From assembly GCA_014529385.2 (NCBI GenBank), contig CM043968.1, positions 5,721,001 to 5,785,000 on the forward strand: a DNA stretch of 64,000 nucleotides, in the 5' to 3' direction. This DNA comes from Adiantum capillus-veneris. Its lineage: Eukaryota > Streptophyta > Polypodiopsida > Polypodiales > Pteridaceae. This document shows, piece by piece, positions 57,591 to 64,000 of this stretch. Under the pieces are notes generated by a model that searched no databases, was not told where the DNA came from, and worked only from the letters and a program-made list of their open reading frames with translations. Made by a program: the position numbers and the translations under genes. The first letter of the stretch is position 1. Every line of letters starts with the position of its first letter.

Positions 57591-58712
57591 TCGCCACACG
57601 GTAAGACTCGACTAAAACTAAGTCCCCTTTCTTGAAGATTTTTTTGATTAAGTGGGAATTAAAAAACTATTTTTGTTTTCGCTTTTGTGCATAGATGTGA
57701 GCTACAGCAGTTATCCTTTGCTCATCTAGCTTTTCCAAATCTTCATGTCTTTCTGACAATTCATGTCTAGTCCATTCAAGATTCCATGCTACCCATAATA
57801 TCGGCAATAGGAATTCTATTGGCAGTATGGCATCAAGACCATAAACAAGGTTAAGGGGTGTAACATTTAAAGTTGTTTTGAAACTCGATAAGCCCATAGA
57901 GCTGCATGGAGATTCATTTCCCAGTCTATCCTTCATGAACTAACCACTTTAGCCAGCACCGAGCTAAGAATTTTGTTCGTATGTTCAACTTGTTTTGTTT
58001 GCTTGTGGGTGATAGGGAGCTGATCTGTTATGGATGACCATAAACTTATTAAGCAAATAATCGATTACCTCATTGAGGAAATGAGTTCCCTGATCACTGA
58101 AAATCTCTATTGGAAGTCCATATCTTGTGAATACATACTCATATAAGAATGCAGCCGTGGTTCTGGCATCATTCTTTTGAGTTGCTTTAGCCTCGGCCCA
58201 CTCGGTCAAATAGTCCGTAGCTACAATGATATATTGAGCTTGGGTTCTATAAGCAGGTGGTTGTATTTCCCCCACAAAATCTATACCCCATTTTGCGAAA
58301 GCTCTAGCCCCCATCATTGGTCTTAAGGGCATGCTATCTACACGTGTTGGCATTTTTGCTCGTTGACAAGCATCACACCTTCGAACATATTCTTTAGCAT
58401 CTGCAAAATTATTGGCCGCCATATGCCTGCCATCAAGGTTGCTCTTGTGGTGGTCTCACTAGAAAAGTGACCTCTAGCTAATCCAGCATGTGCTTGTTCT
58501 ATAATCAAAATATACTTGTCTTCATTGTCACAAAGACGCAAATGTTGATCTTTACCTCTCCGATATAATTCGTTCCCAATAAGAGCATAATCTCTTGCTT
58601 CAGTTTCAATTTCTCTTTGACGGCGTTTACTCATATCCTCAGGAAATGTTCGGCTCGATAAGTAAGTAAACAAATAGTTACTCCACTTAGGAACAGGTGA
58701 CATTTGAAACAA
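57591..58712 (-). pseudogene. integrase of element F
   Basis: Zinc-binding part EQAHAGLARGHFSSETTTRA and YVRRCDACQRAKMP. Core: KWGIDFVGEIQPPAYRTQAQ (first Asp), YGLPIEIFSDQGTHFLNEV (second Asp) and APYHPQANKTS, after which the Glu-bearing segment is broken by a stop. The end reads LVYGLDAILPIEFLLP, LEKLDEQRITAV and KKGDLVLVES. Frame breaks near 58400 and 57960. Confidence 0.85.
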
Positions 58713-58875
58713 TGTTACATGAGGTATGGGTGTTTGTTTTTAACATTGAGGACGATCCTTTAAAAAGATCTAACATCACTCCTCATAGTCGGCCAAAATA
58801 CTCCAAGTCTCAAGATTTGTTGCATAGTTTGGTCTTCCTCAAAGTGAAGTCTTACTATGGTAACATGTGCTTGAC

Positions 58876-60230
58876 TTAGATACTGTTCTTTTTCTTCAGG
58901 ATTAATGCATAAGAGCAATATTTCATCTCAATTTTTTTGTATAGCCTACCAGCTAGTAATTGATACATAGCCGATTGCTTGATTAATTTGATTGTAATAG
59001 GAAGTGGTATTTGTGAATCCACTTGAGCTATTGTCATGAATGACACAATGTTTTCCAACCATTGAGGTATCATTTCCATGGAGAATAAATAGGCATCGGG
59101 TAGATCATCATCTACCCCTTTAGGTGATGCTCCTAAAACAATCCTTGACAAATGATATGCTCATTGATGTGTAGTGCCCTTTTTTACAACCACAGTGAAA
59201 TCAAATTCCAGAAGAATGATGAACCACCTCACTATTATTCTTGTGTTGCATGGCTTGTTGACCAAGTACAACAAAGCTTGGTGGTCTACAAAGAAGAAAA
59301 AGTTGTTGCCTAATATGTAGTGTCTGTACTTTTAAACAGCATAGATCATTCCTAATCCTTCCCTTTCGGTGGTGGTGTAATTCTTTTCCGCCATGTTCAA
59401 CTGTCGGCTAGCATAAAAAATAGGAAAGTCAATTTTTCGTCTCCTGGTTGAGCTAGTATACAATCGATAGCAAAATTGGAAGCATCTACATGTATGTGGA
59501 ATATCTTATTTCAATCTTGTGCTTCAATATTGGACCTGAGGTGAGAGATTTCTTAAGCTTCATACAGGATTATTCACATGCCTCAGTCCACTCAACGTGT
59601 GTAATCAAGCTATACATGGGTTTTGCAATTATAGTGTATATGTAGATGAACAGTCGGTAATATCCACAATGCCCCATGAAGGCTTGTACCCGCTTGACTG
59701 TTGTTGGTCTAGGCAAATCAGCAATGACATGAATTTTTTCAATAACTAGCTATGCTATTTCTAGACACCATATGCCCGAGAATTTTTCCTTGTCTACCCA
59801 TGAATGTGCACTTTTCAATATTTAAGCAAATCCTATAAAGTCTACATTTTTCGAATACCTTTTTGAGGTGTTCAAAATGATCAGCCTGGATTGATGAATG
59901 TACACATAGATCATCCATATATACTTCTAAGAATTTTCTAAGATATTCTTTAAAAGCACGGCTCATCAACCTTTGAAATGTGGCTGGAGCATTAGTTAAC
60001 CCAAACGGCATAACCCGATAGGAAAAAATATCCCATTTTGTTACAAAAGCAGTTTTATGTTGATCTTTTGGGTCAACCAAAAGTTGATTGTATCTCGAAA
60101 AGCCATCCAAGAAGCTGTAAGCTTCTTTTCTTGTAACTCGTTCTAAAACATGCTCAGTGATTGGAAGAGGAAAGTTGTCTCTAATGGTAGCTGCATTCAC
60201 TTTTTTTAGATTAACACACACTCGTAATTA
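58876..60230 (-). pseudogene. reverse transcriptase and RNase H region of element F
   Basis: RT 60230-59739 is nearly unbroken: CVNLKKVNAATIRDNFPLPI, AYSFLDGFSRYNQLLVDPKD, YRVMPFGLTNAPATFQRLMS and the catalytic VYMDDLCVHS. The connection and RNase H between 59739 and 58876 are fragmentary (YYWKHYLL-like region lost; VDSQIPLPITIKLIKQSAMYQLL legible). The sequence before 60221 (VVVPKKNG-type) is in another frame. Confidence 0.85.
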
Positions 60231-60608
60231 TCCATTCTTCTTGGGTACTACCACAATTGGAGACACCCAATCTATGTTTTCAATTTCGTAAATGAATTCG
60301 GCTTCCTTTAGTTTTTCAATCTCTTCTTTTATCTTCCTGGCAAATGTTTCATTATACGTGTATGGCCTTTGTCTACTTGGTTTCGCATCATCTCTCATGG
60401 GTATGGTATGTTGATAGATTTTTGGATCAACACCCTTGAGATCCTTGTAAGACCAAGTGAAGATATCTCAATATTCGTTTAGCAAGCTCAACAACAGATC
60501 TTCTTCTTCTTATGTTAGGTCATTCGCAATGTAAGCAGGCCTAGGCTCTTCTCTTGGTTCAGCCAGGTCTATCTTTTTAGCGTTTTCACGCCCTTCGTAG
60601 AACTTGCC

Positions 60609-62010
60609 CTATTTACGTAATTCCCTAACAGGTTGTCCGACTATGATTTTTCGATCTTGGAGAGTATACTTTTTGTAATGGGATGGAACACTCATTACAT
60701 CCTTACCATCCTCTTTTGTGGTTTCCATTTCGGTTGTATATATCTCCTTTAGAGCTTTTCTCAACTCTTGATATTTCTTTTTCCACTCGACTCGGGTCAT
60801 GAGTTGTTTCTTATCCTGTGGGTTTGCTTGAGTATCATTCCTCGATTTTCTCGATATTTTAGACATTTTTGAATTTTTGTTTGAAGGATATCTGCCAGGG
60901 ATTTTGTTCTTGACACAATCATTTGCATCTATATGCATCAGGAATTGTGTTCTACTAGAGACTGATGGCATAGGTCGTGTTTTCACGTTTTTGGTGTCTC
61001 TTTTTCGTCTATACCATTTTTGTCTTCTCGATTTTTGGTTGGAAAAGTCAAAAAACTTTTCCTTCCCTCCTTTCAAGAGTAACTTAGCTCTCATATGTTC
61101 TTTTTCTAACCCCGAACCTTCTGAGGTAGCTGAGTATTCATCTAACTCATCTATTGCATTGTAATAGAGGTCTGAAAAGATTGTTGAGCTTTCATCAAGT
61201 CCTTGGGTTCCTCATTTTCGTCTTCAATGTTGAGGGTTGAAATCATTTGGATGGGGATTATGTCGTAGCCATCCTCATTACAAAATTGAGTAGGCATAGA
61301 CGTATTCACACATACATCCATTGTCGCTAAAATTTGAATCCACTCAAATAGCTCAAAGAAATGCTCTAGAAAGGATTCAGGTACATAGGCTTCGTCTTTG
61401 CAGTCCATTTCTAGGATATATTCTTCTTGTTTTAAACTTCCATTTTCTGAAGCTCCACACATCCAAATAGGAGTGTCTTTGTTTAACCAGAATGGAAGCT
61501 TAGTTTCAACTAAAGAGACTCAATCAAACTCTCCTATGGGTGTTTTCAAGACATCTCTATAAGTGTGATCTTTTAGATTTACTCTTGTTGTATCCCACTT
61601 GCTTCAAGTACAGATAATTATTTCCGCAATCTTGGATAAGCTTTACCTGTCGCATGAAAGGTCTTCCCAATATGATTTCATAATTGTGTTTGTTTCCCAA
61701 AGTCTACTATGGCAAAAGTGTGTTGATATTCAATTCCACAGGAATTGACTGTCACCTTTTCAAGCATCTCTAATGGTCTCTCAATGTGTCCGTCAGCCAA
61801 TTGCAATTTCATTCGTTTTTGTCTAATGGCTGGTTGTCCCCGGGATTCCCATACTGCTTTCGTGGCTATGGCTATGCGTGCACCACTATCCAGTATTTCC
61901 ATGGTTTCAATGTCATTATATTTCACTAGAAGGGTGGTGTTTCCTTCTTCCCCTTCGTAGTATTCTCTGACTTTGTTCATGGGCATAGATCGAATCTCTT
62001 TGTTGTCCAT
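60609..62010 (-). pseudogene. protease and long spacer of element F
   Basis: 62010-61678 holds a retropepsin: LLVKYNDIETMEILDSGARI (Asp-Ser-Gly), KRMKLQLADGHIERP and YQHTFAIVDFGK. About 1.4 kb then separates it from RT. That spacer contains an acidic stretch (61462-61151) and a very basic ORF (61094-60609: RRQKWYRRKRDTKNVKTRP ... KKYQELRKALKEIY). The Cys/His motifs of a gag are absent. Such a long basic spacer between protease and RT is uncommon; it may be a linker typical of this lineage. Confidence 0.7.
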
Positions 62011-62019
62011 TTTGTTTTT

Positions 62020-62515
62020 TTATTTTCCTAATTTTTTTGAGATTAACCCCGTTATCCCCACCTTCTCTAAGGTTTTCTGTAGATCATTCCATAAGTATGG
62101 TCTGAGTTTTAATAGTTCTCCCAAGGTAAGAGTGCATTGGATGGGTGTAGACATGATTGAATGAATGTTGTCTACTTCTATGGTCTGTTCAGCTCTTTTT
62201 ACTTGAGTGGTCTTACACACTATGGATTCATCTTCGTTATCTACCAAGTAAGAGGGTAATGTTTTCAAGGTCAATGGTTTGGCATTCCTGAAGCTTCGGA
62301 TCCGCAATCCCCGTACAAGGATTGTACATCCATATTCATATCAGAAGGGAGGTTATGTATCCAGACTCCCTCTATAGGAGTTGAATTTAGAGTTAGGCTC
62401 CCATCATTGATCTTTCTAACTTTTTCCCATAAGTGTCCTAGACTATCTTCCTCTACAAATGGAATTCCGTCTAAAGCATCTTCGTTGTCTGGCACTATAA
62501 GTCCTGGCTCTTTTT
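62020..62515 (-). pseudogene. gag-end or pre-protease segment of element F
   Basis: Frames 62307-62020 and 62515-62271 give mixed sequence (TPIQCTLTLGELLKLRPYLW; LIVPDNEDALDGIPFVEEDS) without a zinc knuckle. From its position it should be the gag C-terminus or gag-protease linker. Confidence 0.5.
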
Positions 62516-64000
62516 GCAGCACGACCCTATCTTTATCCTTTGGAAACCTCTCTTGAAGGTAAGACAAAAGATTTTGACAAGCAAGTATGAAGAAAGTGGA
62601 CATAGTACACATGGCATCTCAACAACTAGCCTACAAGTCAAGCTCATCATACCTTTATTTTAAGCTTTTCATAATTACAAAGTGTGTGTGATGTTATTTT
62701 GTTATTTTGTTATTTTGTTTTAGATTTCTATTATTCTTGGTTGGAAAAGTCTTTCTACCAGGGATTCCATTCTTAGCTAAGCAGTGGGCACAACTATCTA
62801 CTGGGGAAGGATGCCTGTACTCCCCTTCCATGCATAAGCTGACTACTTGGGAGATGGAAGCATGTCCATGGTGGATAGACATGGCTTCTGGGCATGTATT
62901 GGTGAGAGAGAGAGAGAGCTTCATGATGCTATGAGAGTTGGTGGCACATCCGTCGATGTGCCTCTCCCTCCTAGAGTGGATGAGGTGATATCGGGTAAAT
63001 AGTTACTCAAAACAATCTCAAACACAATTTGTCAAAGAGCTTTAAATTCTCTTTTTCATAAAATTATTTGTTTACATACTGGTAATATTGTGTTTTTTTG
63101 CTTTTTCTAAGCTACAAATACTTCTCGCAAGGGAAAGGAGGTGATTGTTGAGACTAGGGTGGATGAAAACATGGAGCAAGAGCATGGTGAGCTTTCACTT
63201 GCGATGCAATTGTTTGTTTTGTTCATTTATTGGAGTTAAGCCATTTGTTTAGCCTCTTGTATCGCAGTACCCCTTGGGGAGATTGTTGCAAAGAAAACCA
63301 TTTCTTTTGTCTACATCATTGATATTCCCTTGTCTTCTCTATCCTCATTGCCTGACTCACAATGCATGGCCATTTCTGGGGACTACATAGCCATTGCTGT
63401 TGATTTTAGGGCCGATGTTCGACATCCAGCATGGATTCACGTTCATGAGCACATGGGATGTGCACGTCTCGATGGGACCTTGTGCGTGCGTGGTGGGAGA
63501 ACAGTCGCATAGGCTGCTAATTTTATTTTTTTGGATCTTCCCTTTGGTGGTTCCCCATTAGCGTCCCCTATTGTACCCCTTTGGGATATTTGTAGCGAGG
63601 ATCATGTTCGTGCATGCATGCAACTTGTATATTCAAGTTTGTCAGACTCGGAGTGGTTGTTGATCATGGTCTCTATGGCAGGTTTTTGCTTCAATCATAA
63701 TTTTATACAATACTTGTCTATTTTTGTTGTGTGTTTTCTATTGTGACTTTTGAAACCTCTTGTAGGAGATACCATTGGATGGGTTGAGAGATTTTGTCGT
63801 GCATCAGAGATGGCTATTCATCATCGCATTGTGGTCCTCCATCATGGAGCTTATGGTTATGGTAATAGCTTTGGTGGTCGGATTGAGGTAATGCTCTTCT
63901 ACATATTAACTTGTTTGCTTCTCATTTTGGTGTGTTATTATTATTGTGATTGCCCTCTAATTTTCTATGTGATGGTGTAGTGTCATTGTTCTCTCTTACT
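62516..64000 (+). pseudogene. ParB-like/methyltransferase gene, copy 2, truncated 5' and cut by the window end
   Basis: Starts within the sixth exon (counterpart of 54658) and follows copy 1 exon by exon with high identity: GIPFLAKQWAQLSTGEG, the short GA run, PDSQCMAISGDYIAIAVDFR, the DLPFGGSP motif IV and GDTIGWVERFCRASEMAIHH. Compared with copy 1 it keeps 12 extra bases and a CGA at 63420-63422 (TGA in copy 1). It also keeps CAA at 63360-63362 (TGA in copy 1). It has TAG at 63510-63512 where copy 1 has TGG, and a TAG near 63001 where copy 1 has TGG. The motif I exon lies beyond the window. The 5' half, including the ParB-like part, is missing. Confidence 0.75.

Larger units (their letters stand above)
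57591..62515 (-). mobile_element. gypsy element F, truncated at both ends, between the two methyltransferase copies
   Basis: Minus-strand protease, spacer ORFs, RT, RNase H traces and integrase are present in order. There are no LTRs, and the gag is absent or only its end is present. The right edge at 62515 abuts directly on the methyltransferase copy 2, mid-exon, which indicates a rearrangement breakpoint and not a clean insertion. Confidence 0.72.

Overview
This looks like a repeat-rich nuclear window from a land plant. The evidence is LTR retrotransposons of both superfamilies (one with the classical plant initiator-Met tRNA primer site), a SWIM-type Mutator-like transposase relic, spliced genes with GT-AG introns, and long GA/CA microsatellites. 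Abundant non-angiosperm-like genes make a fern or other seedless plant plausible, but nothing here proves it. I see no bacterial-style operons, tRNAs, rRNAs or CRISPR arrays.

Layout. 1-6 kb: two decayed host-like genes on the minus strand (an FCP1/HAD phosphatase relative and an unrecognised coiled-coil protein with a Cys/His-rich end), separated by a 1.6 kb AT-rich minisatellite of palindromic TGCTAATTAGCA-like units. 6.4-26.6 kb: a three-level nest. An old copia gag is split by a Tat-like gypsy element A (6699-25989, LTRs about 1.8 kb). Element A is itself split inside its RNase H region by a chromodomain gypsy element B (12007-20740, LTRs about 2.85 kb). Reading frames resume across both junctions. 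27-39.4 kb: copies of a long copia LTR (family L) in both orientations, one containing a tandem triplication of an 850 bp unit, around a second decayed chromovirus (C) and a copia pol (E). 40.5-46.5 kb: a long ORF of unknown family, and a gypsy integrase tail followed in the same frame by a second retropepsin-like domain. 47-50.2 kb: a decayed Mutator-like transposase gene.

51.8-64 kb is the most unusual part. An array of six palindromes (the first a perfect 44 bp palindrome) lies directly upstream of a multi-exon plus-strand gene. That gene encodes a basic AT-hook-like stretch, a ParB-like domain (VWEGNHRTVAW) and a permuted amino-methyltransferase (DLPFG motif IV before LELGCG motif I). A second, 5'-truncated copy begins at 62516 beyond a gypsy relic (F). 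Both copies carry stop codons.

Throughout the window many reading frames are kept apart from TAA/TAG/TGA codons explainable by C-to-T or G-to-A transitions. Comparing the two methyltransferase copies shows such changes directly (CGA versus TGA, TGG versus TAG). Methylcytosine deamination of silenced DNA is the simplest reading. All homology statements come from motif recognition by eye; no database search was possible.
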